A program made the position numbers and the translations under genes. A stretch of DNA of 64,000 bases from the NCBI RefSeq assembly GCF_002157855.1, contig NZ_CP020880.1, positions 3,658,001-3,722,000 of the forward strand. The letters are read 5' to 3'. How positions within the stretch are numbered: the stretch's first letter is position 1; every line of letters begins with the position of its first letter. Under the pieces are notes generated by a model, which did no database searches, was not told the DNA's origin, and saw only the letters and a list, made by a program, of their open reading frames with translations. This DNA comes from Sutcliffiella horikoshii. Its GTDB lineage: Bacteria > Bacillota > Bacilli > Bacillales > Bacillaceae_I. This document shows positions 34,386 to 44,548 of this stretch, in pieces.

Positions 34386-34600
34386 CGTGCCATTTTTCCC
34401 CTTATTATCCTTTACGAACATCATTATGCTCAGAGCTAAAAAAGCGATACCACTTAAAACCATCGAAATAACCAAAAACCAAGGAGTTGGGACAGGACCA
34501 TTTCCGATTGGACCAACTCGTGGTTTATTTTCAAGATATATTGCGTAAAACGAAGAGCAATCATGATTAATGAAAGCACCACTAATATGTATTTTCTCAT
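34380..34600 (-). pseudogene. Small two-helix membrane protein gene with a frameshift
   Basis: From ATG 34600, after GAGGTGATAGCA, the frame reads MRKYILVVLSLIMIALRF and soon degenerates. In another frame the text continues as YAIYLENKPRVGPIGNGPVP, then PTPWFLVISMVLSGIAFLAL, and stops at 34380-34382. Joined, they give a convincing protein of about 70 residues with two membrane helices. The shift falls near 34545, where TTTT follows CG. It could be a real inactivation, programmed slippage or a sequence error. I do not recognise the family. Confidence 0.6.
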
Positions 34601-34658
34601 TGCTATCACCTCAACACCATTTTACCATTTCTTCCATAATTAAGGTCACCAACCACGC

Positions 34659-34691
34659 AAAAAAACCGAGCATCATCGCAGCTCGGTTTTT
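34659..34691 (-). terminator. Terminator after the TPR protein gene
   Basis: AAAAACCGAGC pairs with GCTCGGTTTTT around a nine-base loop, overlapping the last codon region of the TPR gene and giving a T-run on the minus strand. Confidence 0.88.
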
Positions 34692-36117
34692 AAGTAAGTA
34701 GATCTTCTACTTTTTTAATATATTTTCTTAAAGTGCTTGCGGAAATTTCATATGTTTCCACCAGCTCTTTCTGCGTTACAGCATAGCCGTTTCCTTTGCT
34801 CCAGACGTAGGAAAATGCGGCTGCCCATGCTGGTGCGTTCGTGAAAGTGACAGCTTGTTTTAATGCTCGAGCATATAAATCAAACCATTCTTTTACAATC
34901 ATATCAGCTTGTTTTGTATTTAATAATGACGCAATCTCATACCCATTCACGACATTTACTGGCACATCTTTACGATTCAATAAGGCAAACATGGCAAATT
35001 CACGGACAGTCGAGGTGACAAAGGATTGTTCCAGTACGTTTTTGACTGTTGTTTTGTTAGAAGTACTTGATTGGAAAATATGAAAAAGCTGTTCTGCTTC
35101 TTCTTCCTCAACCGTCTTATCCTCCATATGATTCCATGGCTCCGTTCCGGACTTTTCAGGATTCATCTCAACAACTTTGGACCACGCCTGTTCTGCAACG
35201 GTAAAACGCTCTGTTTGGTAGGCTGCATTTGCCAACCAAAAATAAAACGTACCGTCCCCTTGGAAACCGTTTTTCTGCAAGGAACGTAACCATTTGAAAG
35301 ACAATTCATGTCTGCCAATCAACCCGAAAGTCGCTCCGAGCTTATAACGGTGTTCCACCAAAATAGGTGTAACCTTCTCAAGGCGGTTTGCCAGTTTGTT
35401 CATTTCCTTCACATTATTTTCATAATGGAAGAAAACGAGCAAGTTACAAAGCGCATGCAGGTTTCCTGGATTCTTTTCCAGAACTTCCTCCAGGACTTCT
35501 CTAGCCTCCGTTAAATTCCCTTTGTAGAAATAGGCTAGTGCCAGATTATTATATGCCGACCAGAATTGTGGATACTCCTCGATAATCTGTTCGAGCAGCG
35601 CCAATGCTTCTTCTAGTTCCCCCTTTTCAAGCAGACCTCTTGCATTTTCCTGCATGACAATAAGGTGGTCCTGGCCATCCACATAATCTTCCGCTTCATC
35701 TGCCTCAATTTCCAAAAGATCAATCAAATCCTCTGTGTCCTCGACAAATTCTCCGTCCGGCTCCATCGTCAAATATTCCTCAGCATGCTTTCTTGCCTCT
35801 TGAAATAATCCCAAATAGGCATAGTTGTTCGCCAAGAAATAGTGACAATCATGCATGTCCGGTGCCAAATCTTCTATAATATCTTCTAAAAGTTCATTAG
35901 AACGCTGATAGTCACCAAGCTCGGTGAGGACAATCGCCAGCTGACACATAATCGATGCATCGCTAGGTTTCATCGCCTCCGCTCGTTGGAGCCATTTTCT
36001 TGCCTTATATAAATCCCGCTTCCGATAAGCGCGGATCCCTTTTTGAAAAAAATAATCGCCATTCTGCGCAAATGGGATGATCTTCGCAACTTGTTTCACA
36101 TTCGGATTTTTTCCCAT
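34690..36117 (-). CDS. yvcD: Tetratricopeptide-repeat protein (YvcD-type)
   Basis: This 475-residue protein consists of TPR-like helix pairs. Clear units include YRKRDLYKARKWLQRAEAMKP, LGLFQEARKHAEEYLTMEPD, GELEEALALLEQIIEEYPQF and GNLTEAREVLEEVLEKNPG. The C-terminal 60 residues differ and resemble a small helix-turn-helix-like tail (VTQKELVETYEISASTLRKY). The start is ATG 36117, after GGAGG. It follows the his operon of B. subtilis-type order. The partner is unknown. Confidence 0.88.
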   Translation of the reverse strand: MGKNPNVKQVAKIIPFAQNGDYFFQKGIRAYRKRDLYKARKWLQRAEAMKPSDASIMCQLAIVLTELGDYQRSNELLEDIIEDLAPDMHDCHYFLANNYAYLGLFQEARKHAEEYLTMEPDGEFVEDTEDLIDLLEIEADEAEDYVDGQDHLIVMQENARGLLEKGELEEALALLEQIIEEYPQFWSAYNNLALAYFYKGNLTEAREVLEEVLEKNPGNLHALCNLLVFFHYENNVKEMNKLANRLEKVTPILVEHRYKLGATFGLIGRHELSFKWLRSLQKNGFQGDGTFYFWLANAAYQTERFTVAEQAWSKVVEMNPEKSGTEPWNHMEDKTVEEEEAEQLFHIFQSSTSNKTTVKNVLEQSFVTSTVREFAMFALLNRKDVPVNVVNGYEIASLLNTKQADMIVKEWFDLYARALKQAVTFTNAPAWAAAFSYVWSKGNGYAVTQKELVETYEISASTLRKYIKKVEDLLT

Positions 36118-36213
36118 TATAGCCTCCATACAAACTTACTTACCGTTCGTAGTATAACATAAGAGAGGTTGGAAAGAATAGGTGGGAAATTTTGAGGTGT
36201 GCTTTATTTGCAA

Positions 36214-36252
36214 ATAAAAAACACTTTCCCAGTTTTTAACCAGAAAAGTGCT
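36214..36252 (-). terminator. Terminator of the histidine operon
   Basis: On the minus strand AGCACTTTTCTGG pairs with CTGGGAAAGTGTT across a short loop, followed by a TTTTTATTT tail. It lies 19 bp after hisIE. Confidence 0.8.
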
Positions 36253-36270
36253 AAAACTAAGTTATCCACC

Positions 36271-36936
36271 TTATTTATCAGATGGCTTTTTGGCATGCCG
36301 TTCTTCAAGCACCGATAACACTTCATCCAAGCTCACGTCCTGCTCACGCAACAACACCATCACATGGAAAAGGAGATCGGCAACCTCCCAAGTAAGCTCT
36401 CCGCGGTCACGGTTTTTCGCCGCAATGATTACTTCTGCCGCTTCCTCGCCAACCTTCTTCAGAATCTTATCCACACCTTCTTCAAAAAGATAAGTAATAT
36501 AAGAGCCTGCTGGTTTATCCACAGCACGGGATGCAATGACAGATTCTAAGCGTGATAAAATAGCAGTTGTCCCTGAAGCCGAAGCACCGAATTCCCCCGC
36601 CACATCAGAATCGGCACCAAGCACCACCTCATGAAAACAAGTTTCCGCACCGGTATGACACGCCGGTCCATTCGGTTCCACCAGCACAAGCACCGCGTCC
36701 TGATCACAGTCATATCGCATTTCTACCACACGCTGCGTGTTACCGGAAGTTGCGCCTTTATGCCAAAGTTCCCCACGAGAGCGACTCCAAAACCATGTCT
36801 CCCGAGTCTCGACCGTTTTTACCAATGACTCCCCGTTCATATATGCTAACGTCAACACCTCTTTAGTAGAAGCATCTTGCACAATTGCCGGGACAAGCCC
36901 TTTTTCATCAAACCTTACCGCTTCTAAGTTGATCAT
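36271..36936 (-). CDS. hisIE: Bifunctional phosphoribosyl-AMP cyclohydrolase / phosphoribosyl-ATP pyrophosphatase
   Basis: This 221-residue fusion catalyses steps 2 and 3 of histidine synthesis. The HisI part (1-115) has [19 protein letters not shown] and the metal-binding YDCDQDAVL and [10 protein letters not shown]. The HisE part (about 128-221) has [16 protein letters not shown] and the helical [14 protein letters not shown]. It overlaps hisF by four bases (ATGA). Confidence 0.96.
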   Translation of the reverse strand: MINLEAVRFDEKGLVPAIVQDASTKEVLTLAYMNGESLVKTVETRETWFWSRSRGELWHKGATSGNTQRVVEMRYDCDQDAVLVLVEPNGPACHTGAETCFHEVVLGADSDVAGEFGASASGTTAILSRLESVIASRAVDKPAGSYITYLFEEGVDKILKKVGEEAAEVIIAAKNRDRGELTWEVADLLFHVMVLLREQDVSLDEVLSVLEERHAKKPSDK

Positions 36937-37691
36937 CGAACCTGCACCCCTTTCTCCTTAAGATAGCTTTTTACTTCTTTAACACTCGTTTCTTTATAGT
37001 GGAAAATAGAAGCTGCAAGTGCTGCATCTGCTGCTCCTTCTTCAAACGCCGAAAGAAAATGAGACGCTTCACCTGCCCCACCAGAGGCAATTACCGGTAC
37101 AGAAACAGCCGAACTTACCGCTTTGGTCAAAGCTAGGTTAAAGCCTTTTTTCTCCCCGTCACTGTCCATGCTAGTTAATAAAATCTCCCCTGCGCCTAAC
37201 TTAACCGATTCTTGTGCCCATTTCACCACTTCCCAGTCCGTTTCCCTGCGCCCGCCATGCGTATACACTCTCCACGAACCGAGGCTCTCGTCATACTTAG
37301 CGTCAATCGCTACAACAATGCATTGCGAGCCAAAGTAATCCGCTCCGGCTTGGATCAAATAAGGATTCAACAAGGCAGCCGTGTTTAGAGAAACCTTATC
37401 CGCACCTGCACGCAACAACCGCTTCATGTCATCAATAGAGTTGATGCCGCCCCCGACTGTGAACGGAATCGCCAATTTTGCAGCCACCTGCTCGACCACA
37501 TCCACCATCGTTTCACGCCCTTCATGGGAGGCAGAAATATCAAGGAACACCAGTTCATCTGCACCTTCTTCATCATAAAAGGCAGCAAGCTCAACCGGAT
37601 CACCCGCATCTCGGAGCTCGACAAACTGAACTCCCTTTACCACCCGTCCTTCTTTTACATCCAGACAAGGGATAATCCGTTTCGTAAGCAT
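36933..37691 (-). CDS. hisF: Imidazole glycerol phosphate synthase, cyclase subunit
   Basis: This 252-residue TIM barrel has the catalytic Asp residues in [16 protein letters not shown] near residue 11 and in [10 protein letters not shown] near 130. It takes ammonia from HisH to make imidazole glycerol phosphate and AICAR. It directly abuts hisA and overlaps hisIE. Confidence 0.97.
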   Translation of the reverse strand: MLTKRIIPCLDVKEGRVVKGVQFVELRDAGDPVELAAFYDEEGADELVFLDISASHEGRETMVDVVEQVAAKLAIPFTVGGGINSIDDMKRLLRAGADKVSLNTAALLNPYLIQAGADYFGSQCIVVAIDAKYDESLGSWRVYTHGGRRETDWEVVKWAQESVKLGAGEILLTSMDSDGEKKGFNLALTKAVSSAVSVPVIASGGAGEASHFLSAFEEGAADAALAASIFHYKETSVKEVKSYLKEKGVQVR

Positions 37692-38420
37692 CTATTTCAC
37701 CTCTTCCAATGCACAAGCAAGGTTGATTTTCTCTGTGTAGATTGCTTTACCAACTATGGAACCTGAGACGCCATCGTCGGCAAACTTTCGAAGCGCCAAC
37801 AGATCATCAACTGAACTTACTCCCCCTGAAGCAATGACAGAAGCACCTGTCACACGAGCAAGTTCCACCGTCGCATCTACATTCGGTCCAGATAACATGC
37901 CGTCTGTTGCAATATCTGTGAAAATGAATGTCTCCGCTCCAGCATCTGCTAGCTCTTTTCCAAGGACAGTGGCTTTCACAGTCGACGTTTCCACCCAGCC
38001 TTCTGTTGCCACATAGCCATCCTTTGCATCAAGCCCAATCGCAATCTTAGCACCATATTTGGCAAGCATCGACTTCACAAATTCAGGGTCATTTATTGCC
38101 GCACTTCCTAAAATGACTCTATCAACACCATTGTCCAAATAACGCTCCACATCCTCCGCCGTGCGGATTCCCCCGCCAATCTGCACTTTCGCAGGTAGCT
38201 CTTGTGCCACCTGAAGCACAAAACGGTCATTGACTGGCGAGCCAGCCTTTGCACCGTCAAGATCCACCATATGAATCCACTCTGCACCCTGCTCCACAAA
38301 TGTTTTTGCCATATCAAACGGCGAATCCCCGTATACTGTTTCCTTATTATAATCTCCCTGCAGCAGACGTACACATTTTCCACCGCGCATATCAATAGCC
38401 GGATAAATGGTAAAACTCAT
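37692..38420 (-). CDS. hisA: ProFAR isomerase
   Basis: This 242-residue TIM barrel is a HisF paralogue with [17 protein letters not shown] at the start (catalytic Asp8) and [15 protein letters not shown] with the second Asp. It opens the ribosyl ring of ProFAR. It lies between hisH and hisF with no spacing. Confidence 0.96.
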   Translation of the reverse strand: MSFTIYPAIDMRGGKCVRLLQGDYNKETVYGDSPFDMAKTFVEQGAEWIHMVDLDGAKAGSPVNDRFVLQVAQELPAKVQIGGGIRTAEDVERYLDNGVDRVILGSAAINDPEFVKSMLAKYGAKIAIGLDAKDGYVATEGWVETSTVKATVLGKELADAGAETFIFTDIATDGMLSGPNVDATVELARVTGASVIASGGVSSVDDLLALRKFADDGVSGSIVGKAIYTEKINLACALEEVK

Positions 38421-38421
38421 A

Positions 38422-39054
38422 TTATCGCTCCTCTTCCTTCACAAGGTTCACAAAGTTTTTCAAAATTCCCAAGCCGACATTGCTGCTTTTTTCCGGGTGA
38501 AACTGTGTGCCGAACACATTTCCGCGTCCCACCACAGCCGGCACCTGCACATCATATGTACTGCTTGCCAATAGTTCCGCCTCAGCAAAATCTTTTACAT
38601 AATAGGAATGAACAAAATAAACAAAGTCCTCTGGCACACCCTCTAAAAGCGGGGATGCCTGTTGGAATTCAAGCTTGTTCCATCCCATATGTGGAACCTT
38701 GTATGATGCACCTACCTCTGTAACTCCTGGAAAGCGTTCCACCTTGCCTTTTAAAAGAGACAGTCCCTCTGTAACGCCGTTCTCTTCACTTTCCTCAAAC
38801 AACAGCTGCATGCCAAGGCAGATCCCAAGCATTTTTTTACCCCGCGCCACTTCCTCTTTTATAAAAGAATCAAGGCCTGTTTCCTGTAAAATGGACATGG
38901 CGTCACGGAACGAGCCGACACCTGGGAGGATAAGTCCTTCTGCCTCAAACAGCACATCCCGATCATTAGAGATGACACACTCGACATTCATCCGCTCCAA
39001 TGCCTTGCTGACGCTATATAAATTCCCCATTCCATAATCAATGATGCCTATCAT
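38422..39054 (-). CDS. hisH: Imidazole glycerol phosphate synthase, glutamine amidotransferase subunit
   Basis: This 210-residue class I amidotransferase has the catalytic Cys in [11 protein letters not shown] and the His-x-Glu in [10 protein letters not shown]. It produces ammonia for HisF. It is one base from hisA, in the usual hisB-hisH-hisA-hisF order. Confidence 0.96.
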   Translation of the reverse strand: MIGIIDYGMGNLYSVSKALERMNVECVISNDRDVLFEAEGLILPGVGSFRDAMSILQETGLDSFIKEEVARGKKMLGICLGMQLLFEESEENGVTEGLSLLKGKVERFPGVTEVGASYKVPHMGWNKLEFQQASPLLEGVPEDFVYFVHSYYVKDFAEAELLASSTYDVQVPAVVGRGNVFGTQFHPEKSSNVGLGILKNFVNLVKEEER

Positions 39055-39057
39055 CCT

Positions 39058-39645
39058 CTATAACATTCCCTTCGTAGATGGTACCCCTTTAACTCGCGGA
39101 TCAATCGTGGTTGCTTCGTCCAGTGCACGACCAAGCGCCTTGAATATTGCCTCAATGATGTGATGGGTGTTCGTCCCGTAATGCACAATCACGTGTAGGT
39201 TCATTCGGGCCTCTAATGCAAGCTTCCACAAAAATTCGTGTACAAGTTCAGTGTCAAACGTGCCGACCTTTTGGCTTGGGAATTCCGCTCTTATTTCAAG
39301 ATGTGGACGGTTGCTCAGATCTACGACCACTTGTGCAAGAGCCTCATCCATGGGTACGAACGCGTTTCCGTATCGTTTTATCCCCACTTTATCCCCAAGT
39401 GCATCTTTTAACGCCTGACCAAGGCAAATTCCAATATCCTCTGTTGTGTGGTGATCATCGATATCCACATCCCCATTTGCCTGCAAGTCCAAGTTAAACT
39501 GGCCATGCTTTGTAAAAAGGTCGAGCATATGTGTCATAAACGGGACAGGCGTCTCAAGCTTTGCCGCTCCTTCTCCATCTATTGTAAAAGCAAGCTGTAT
39601 TTGCGTTTCTTTCGTATTTCTCTCCAAACTAGCTGTTCGTGTCAT
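39058..39645 (-). CDS. hisB: Imidazoleglycerol-phosphate dehydratase
   Basis: This 195-residue monofunctional HisB lacks the phosphatase domain of enterobacterial HisB. Metal-binding His clusters are visible in [16 protein letters not shown] and in [21 protein letters not shown]. It is between hisD and hisH. Confidence 0.97.
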   Translation of the reverse strand: MTRTASLERNTKETQIQLAFTIDGEGAAKLETPVPFMTHMLDLFTKHGQFNLDLQANGDVDIDDHHTTEDIGICLGQALKDALGDKVGIKRYGNAFVPMDEALAQVVVDLSNRPHLEIRAEFPSQKVGTFDTELVHEFLWKLALEARMNLHVIVHYGTNTHHIIEAIFKALGRALDEATTIDPRVKGVPSTKGML

Positions 39646-39657
39646 CAGAATGTCTCC

Positions 39658-40938
39658 TCACTTTTCCTTGTTAGTAAATCGGGATTCGACCGCACGGGCA
39701 TGCGCTTCTAGACCCTCTAGGCGAGCAAAAGCCGCAATTTTATCCACATTCTCTTTTAAAGCCTGTTCACTGTACATAATCACACTGGACTTTTTCACAA
39801 ATTCGTCCACAGACAATCCACTGGAAAAGCGGGCAGTCCCATTAGTAGGTAACACATGATTCGGCCCGGCAAAATAATCCCCAACAGGTTCTGAACTGTA
39901 TCTTCCCAGGAAAATAGCTCCAGCATGCTTGATATACGGCAGAAGGTTCATTGCCTCAGCTGTCATGACTTCCAAGTGCTCCGGCGCCAGTTCATTGACC
40001 ACACGGAGTGCCTCTTTCATCGTGTCTGTTACAAAAATAGTGCCATATGCTTCAATGGAAGCCCGAGCTATTGCTTCACGCGGCAGGCTTGAAAGCTGTT
40101 CTTCTACTTCCTTTGCGACCTGTTCCGCAAGTGATGCCGAAGTGGTCACAAGAACACTTGAAGCAAGTTCATCATGTTCTGCTTGGGATAATAAGTCCGC
40201 GGCAATCTCGTCAGCGTGTGCCGTTTCATCAGCCAATACGACAATTTCACTAGGTCCGGCAATGCTATCGATATCCACAAGTCCATAGACTTCTTTTTTC
40301 GCAAGTGCCACAAAAATGTTACCTGGTCCCACAATTTTATCCACAGCCTGAATGGTTTCCGTTCCATAAGCAAGAGCCGCAACAGCCTGTGCTCCACCAA
40401 CTTTATAGATCTCATCCACACCTAGAATATCCGCTGCCACGAGCACCCCTGCAGGCAATGTCCCATCTGCAGAAGGAGGACTCACCATCGCAATGCGCTC
40501 CACCCCCGCCACTTGTGCCGGAATAACATTCATCAATACAGAAGATGGATAAGCCGCTTTTCCACCGGGTACATAGACACCTACCGCATCAAGTGCTGTC
40601 ACCTGTTGACCGAGAATGGTCCCGTCTGGTTTTGTGGATAACCACGACTGCTTGACCTGTTTTTGATGAAAATCGCGGATGTTTTCTGCTGCATTGTGGA
40701 TAATGTTGATAACTTGTGGAGAAAGTTGTTGATAAGCTGCTTGGATTTCTTCTTTTGTTACTTTTAATGTGGATAGCTTCGCACCATCCCATTTTTCAGT
40801 GTAGGAAAACAAGGCTTGATCTCCTTGTACCTTGACCGTTTGCAGAATCTGAAGGACAGCAACGCGTTGTTCTTCTGTTCCTTGGTCGATCGAACGACGG
40901 AGGGATACCGATTCACTCACTTTTTTTATCTTCATCAT
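39658..40938 (-). CDS. hisD: Histidinol dehydrogenase
   Basis: This 426-residue zinc enzyme catalyses the last two steps of histidine synthesis. It shows [22 protein letters not shown] near residue 125, [13 protein letters not shown], the [13 protein letters not shown] motif and QAEHDELA with a catalytic or zinc residue. It starts at the first of two adjacent ATGs, after GGAGAGG. Confidence 0.97.
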   Translation of the reverse strand: MMKIKKVSESVSLRRSIDQGTEEQRVAVLQILQTVKVQGDQALFSYTEKWDGAKLSTLKVTKEEIQAAYQQLSPQVINIIHNAAENIRDFHQKQVKQSWLSTKPDGTILGQQVTALDAVGVYVPGGKAAYPSSVLMNVIPAQVAGVERIAMVSPPSADGTLPAGVLVAADILGVDEIYKVGGAQAVAALAYGTETIQAVDKIVGPGNIFVALAKKEVYGLVDIDSIAGPSEIVVLADETAHADEIAADLLSQAEHDELASSVLVTTSASLAEQVAKEVEEQLSSLPREAIARASIEAYGTIFVTDTMKEALRVVNELAPEHLEVMTAEAMNLLPYIKHAGAIFLGRYSSEPVGDYFAGPNHVLPTNGTARFSSGLSVDEFVKKSSVIMYSEQALKENVDKIAAFARLEGLEAHARAVESRFTNKEK

Positions 40939-40941
40939 TTT

Positions 40942-41571
40942 TTACACCTCTCCAACTACCTCTGCTAATCTATCCACAAGTTCATCTATCTGCTTGTCTT
41001 TTAACCGGTAACTCACAGGATTAACAATCAATCGGGATGTGATATCCACAATTCGCTCAAACTCTACTAATCCGTTCTCTTTAAGCGTTCGTCCTGTGGA
41101 TACGATATCCACAATCCGGTCGGACAACCCGATCAACGGGGCTAATTCGATCGACCCGTTCAGTTTGACGATTTCTACCTGCTCCCCTTGCTCGCGGTAG
41201 TAGCTTGAAGCAATACCCGGATACTTGGTCGCAATTTTTGGTGCCACATCTTTCATTTCCGTTCCGGGTAAGCCCGCCACCGCCAAGTAGCAGTCACTTA
41301 TCTTGAGATCAAGCACTTCATAGACATCCCGCTCTTCTTCAAGCATCACGTCCTTGCCGGCAATTCCGACATCGGCCACACCATGCTCCACATATGTAGT
41401 CACATCCATCGGTTTAGCTAAAATAAAGCGCATGTTTTCATCCGGTACATCAATAATCAGCTTTCTGGAATTCTCCAAATCGGGAGGAATGTTATATCCC
41501 GCTTGAACAAGCAATTGAGCCGCCTCTTCAAAAATCCTCCCTTTTGGCATCGCAATTGTCAGTACGCTCAT
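40942..41571 (-). CDS. hisG: ATP phosphoribosyltransferase, short form
   Basis: This 209-residue catalytic subunit commits phosphoribosyl pyrophosphate to histidine. The short form lacks the regulatory C-terminal domain and needs His[14 protein letters not shown] and [14 protein letters not shown] (phosphate loop) are visible. Its start overlaps the hisZ stop by four bases, consistent with an obligate partner. Confidence 0.96.
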   Translation of the reverse strand: MSVLTIAMPKGRIFEEAAQLLVQAGYNIPPDLENSRKLIIDVPDENMRFILAKPMDVTTYVEHGVADVGIAGKDVMLEEERDVYEVLDLKISDCYLAVAGLPGTEMKDVAPKIATKYPGIASSYYREQGEQVEIVKLNGSIELAPLIGLSDRIVDIVSTGRTLKENGLVEFERIVDITSRLIVNPVSYRLKDKQIDELVDRLAEVVGEV

Positions 41572-42758
41572 GCTTCGCTCTCCTTTCTAGCTTTTCCAAG
41601 AAAAAAGGTTACTTCGCTGAAGGACGCGGTGCATGCATCCACATTTTCCACCCCTGCAATGTCTTGGACGATTACTTTTTCTCCTGCTTCTCTCTTAGAA
41701 GTGGCAAATGCAATCGCCTCTTCTCTTCTTTCTTGGCTGAACAGAACTCCATGTATCTTCACTTCTGCCTTTTTCACGCCTTTTGCTTCTAAAAGACGGT
41801 CTAAATGAATTCCGAAACCTGTTGCCGACTTCTCACGGTTGAATTTTTGGAACAACTTATCATATCTCCCGCCATTTCCGATTGGAAAGCCGATGTTGCC
41901 TGCATACGCTTCAAACACAATCCCTGTGTAATAACTCATATGACTGACAATATTCAAATCAAGTTTCACAAACTCTGCTACACCATATGCTTCAAGCATC
42001 GTCCACAGTTGCTCAAGCTCTTTGACCGCTTTTTTTCCTGCATCTCCATCCAGCACTTCTTTTGCAAGCTCAATGTTGGAGGAATCTCCTCTTAGCGTTA
42101 ATAAGCTTAAAAGGCGTTTTTTATCGATGGAAGATAAGGGCAAATTTTTCACATGCTCCCGGTACCCTACATAATTTTTTTCATATAAGTATCTTCTTAA
42201 CGTTGCCGCGCGTTCTTCATTACCTACTATGTCGAGGAAAATCTCCTGTAAAAATCCGATATGACCGATCGCGACCGTGAACGTTGATAATCCTGTGTTT
42301 TTGAGTAGTGCTACAAGCAAGGCAATCATCTCGGCATCGGCACTGATGGAACGGTCACCAATGCACTCAACACCTATTTGCTCAAACTCTGCCGGTCGAC
42401 CCGCTTCATTCTGTTGGGCACGGAAAACATTAGCTGAGTAAGCAAGTCGCTGCGGATAGCCTTCATTTAAAAGTCTGGAAGCTGCCACCCTAGCAATCGG
42501 TGCTGTCATGTCCGGTCTTAACACTAGCGTATGCCCCTGCTGATCGAGCAGCTTGAACAGTTGCTGGTCCAGAATGGCCGATGCTTCGCCTACGGTTTCG
42601 TAGTATTCAAGTGTCGGGGTTTCCATAAACTGATAGCCCCATTGACTGATCTCTGCTGTCATCGTGTTTTTGACGTTCTGTTTTGCTTCATATAAGGAAG
42701 GAAGCGTGTCCCGCATTCCTAGTGGTTTTTCGAACATGAATAGTTTTGAGTTTGACAT
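41568..42758 (-). CDS. hisZ: ATP phosphoribosyltransferase regulatory subunit HisZ
   Basis: This 396-residue histidyl-tRNA synthetase paralogue holds class II motifs such as [18 protein letters not shown] and the histidine-site-like [11 protein letters not shown], but lacks the anticodon domain of HisRS. It forms the holoenzyme with the short HisG. It is the first gene of the his operon. The start is ATG 42758, after AAAGGTGG. Confidence 0.95.
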   Translation of the reverse strand: MSNSKLFMFEKPLGMRDTLPSLYEAKQNVKNTMTAEISQWGYQFMETPTLEYYETVGEASAILDQQLFKLLDQQGHTLVLRPDMTAPIARVAASRLLNEGYPQRLAYSANVFRAQQNEAGRPAEFEQIGVECIGDRSISADAEMIALLVALLKNTGLSTFTVAIGHIGFLQEIFLDIVGNEERAATLRRYLYEKNYVGYREHVKNLPLSSIDKKRLLSLLTLRGDSSNIELAKEVLDGDAGKKAVKELEQLWTMLEAYGVAEFVKLDLNIVSHMSYYTGIVFEAYAGNIGFPIGNGGRYDKLFQKFNREKSATGFGIHLDRLLEAKGVKKAEVKIHGVLFSQERREEAIAFATSKREAGEKVIVQDIAGVENVDACTASFSEVTFFLGKARKESEA

Positions 42759-42814
42759 GTGGATACCCACCTTTTAAAATAATCTGAAATCCTTTAGTTC
42801 ACTAATATGGTAAC

Positions 42815-42843
42815 ATACTAACAAAATGAAGCTTTTTGGTCAA
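42815..42843 (-). promoter_or_regulatory. Sigma-A promoter of the his operon
   Basis: On the minus strand TTGACC and TAGTAT are separated by 17 bp, 57 bp upstream of hisZ. No T-box leader is present between it and the gene. Confidence 0.7.
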
Positions 42844-42882
42844 GTGTTAACGGTCCGGGTTGTGCCTTACTCTATTTTGGGT

Positions 42883-42917
42883 AAAAAAAGGCACTTTATC
42901 CTTGGAGACAAAGTGCT
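42883..42917 (-). terminator. Terminator of the hprK-yvoF operon
   Basis: On the minus strand GCACTTTGTCTCC...AAAGTGC folds to a stem followed by CTTTTTTTT. It is beyond tandem array 3, so the array is probably in the 3' untranslated region of the operon mRNA. Confidence 0.82.
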
Positions 42918-42950
42918 TGTTATGTAGAAGATTGTGATTGAATTATTGGT

Positions 42951-43366
42951 GAAGACCTCGCTGGATCAATATTGACGCTTGCCAGGTCTTCATAACGGCT
43001 ATGAGGACTTCTCTCGCTCAATATTCATGCTAGACATGTCTTCATAATGCCCATGAAGACTTCTCTCGCTCAAAATTTATGCTAGACATGTCTTCATAAC
43101 GGCTATGAAGACTCCTCTGGCTCAATATTCATGCTAGACATGTCTTCATAACGGCTATGAAGACTTCTCTCGCTCAAAATTTATGCTAGACATGTCTTCA
43201 TAACGGCTATGAAGACTCCTCTGGCTCAAAATTCATGCTAGACATGTCTTCATAACGGCTATGAAGACTTCCCTCGCTCAATATTCATGCTAGACACGTC
43301 TTCATAACGGCTATGAAGACTCCTCTGGCTCAAAAATTGCGCCTGACATGTCTTCATACGCTAGCT
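42951..43366. repeat. Tandem array 3: eight 52-bp units with strong hairpins
   Basis: Eight contiguous 52-bp units run from 42951, each beginning GAAGAC or GAGGAC. Unit junctions read GTCTTCATA, ACGGC, TATGAAGAC: a nine-base-pair stem with a five-base loop, repeated six to seven times. From unit 3, two versions alternate (TTCTCTCGCT and TCCTCTGGCT), giving a 104-bp higher-order period. It lies between yvoF and its terminator. Confidence 0.96.
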
Positions 43367-43392
43367 GAGCTTCTTCCCAACTCGCCAGCCAA

Positions 43393-43905
43393 CTAAAACC
43401 TCATCCGCTCCTGCATTTCCTCTTTGGTATAGATGACGCGCATGGGGTTGCCCCCGACGAAGGCACCTTCTGGGACGTCTTTATGTACGAGTGTTCCGGC
43501 GGAGATGATGGCGCCGTCGCCGATCACCACGCCGGGAAGGATGGTGGTGTTGGCGCCAATCATAACTTCGCTGCCGATTTCCACATCGCCAAGGCGGTAT
43601 TCCTTGACTAGGTATTCGTGGGCAAGGATGGTGGTATTATAGCCAATTACTGTGTTGCGGCCGACGCTTATTTTTTCCGGAAACATGACATCAAGCATGA
43701 CCATTAAGGCGAAAGAGGTCTGCTCGCCTACTTTCATGCGTAAGAAGGTACGGTAAAGCCAGTTTTTCATTCCGAGAAACGGTGTGTACCTGGCAATCTG
43801 AATGACGGCGAAATTTTTCACCACTTTTAAAAAAGGGACGGTTTTGTAGACGTGCCATAGAGAATTTGCGCCCTCCACCGGGTAACGGGTCGTCCGTCTA
43901 CTCAC
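43393..43905 (-). CDS. yvoF: Left-handed beta-helix acyltransferase (YvoF-type)
   Basis: This 170-residue hexapeptide-repeat protein resembles maltose/galactoside O-acetyltransferases. Repeats such as [40 protein letters not shown] and [17 protein letters not shown] form the beta-helix, ending [15 protein letters not shown]. The acceptor is unknown. It overlaps ppaX by eight bases and ends the hprK operon. Confidence 0.88.
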   Translation of the reverse strand: MSRRTTRYPVEGANSLWHVYKTVPFLKVVKNFAVIQIARYTPFLGMKNWLYRTFLRMKVGEQTSFALMVMLDVMFPEKISVGRNTVIGYNTTILAHEYLVKEYRLGDVEIGSEVMIGANTTILPGVVIGDGAIISAGTLVHKDVPEGAFVGGNPMRVIYTKEEMQERMRF

Positions 43906-44548
43906 CCTCTGTCACTCCCACTATTGGCAGCAGGTCTTGCATACGTATCAGGGTGTAATCCGGTTCGAAGGATTGAAGGTATTCCACTCCTTTGATTGTC
44001 CAGCTCACTGCAGCCGTTTTCGTTCCGGCATTTTTTCCGGCTAAAATATCATGAAAGTTGTCGCCGACCATGATTGCCTCATCAGGCGTTGAACCAAGCT
44101 GTTGCAGGGCAAGATGGATTGGTTCTGGATCTGGTTTGGCATTGGTAACATCATCAAGGCAGACTACCACATCAAAGAACTGGTCAAGACCTGTTAACTT
44201 AAGGCCCATCACCACTGTTTGACGCATTTTTGTCGTCACGATGCCAAGCTTTAGACCTTTTTCATGAAGAAGCTTCACTGTTTCTACTACTCCTTCGAAC
44301 TCTGTTACGTAATCGTCATGTTTGGCCATATTGAAGGCACGGTAATGTGCAACCATTTCGTCCACTTTCGATTCATCCATTTTCACGAACGTATCGTATA
44401 AAGGCGGACCGAGGAAAGTCAGTACGTCTTCACGTCCATATTGCTCCGGATAATAATGATCTAAAGTGTGAAGGAACGACTCGATAATCAGGTCGTTCGT
44501 ATCTATTAACGTTCCATCTAAATCAAAAAGCACGGTATTAATGGTCAT
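43898..44548 (-). CDS. ppaX: Pyrophosphatase PpaX
   Basis: This 216-residue HAD phosphatase has the nucleophile motif [14 protein letters not shown], motif [11 protein letters not shown] and motif [18 protein letters not shown]. In B. subtilis, PpaX hydrolyses the pyrophosphate released when HprK dephosphorylates P-Ser-HPr; gene position supports the same role here. The start is ATG 44548, within the end of yvoD. Confidence 0.93.
   Translation of the reverse strand: MTINTVLFDLDGTLIDTNDLIIESFLHTLDHYYPEQYGREDVLTFLGPPLYDTFVKMDESKVDEMVAHYRAFNMAKHDDYVTEFEGVVETVKLLHEKGLKLGIVTTKMRQTVVMGLKLTGLDQFFDVVVCLDDVTNAKPDPEPIHLALQQLGSTPDEAIMVGDNFHDILAGKNAGTKTAAVSWTIKGVEYLQSFEPDYTLIRMQDLLPIVGVTEGE

Noticed and set aside
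36271-42758. Many plus-strand open frames of 60-170 codons over the his genes
   Set aside because: They are shadows of real minus-strand genes, with no ribosome sites or recognisable domains.
42759-42950. T-box leader in front of the his operon
   Set aside because: No T-box sequence or specifier structure is visible; a plain sigma-A promoter is.
42951-43366. CRISPR array
   Set aside because: Units are contiguous near-identical 52-mers with no unique spacers, and no cas genes are in the window.
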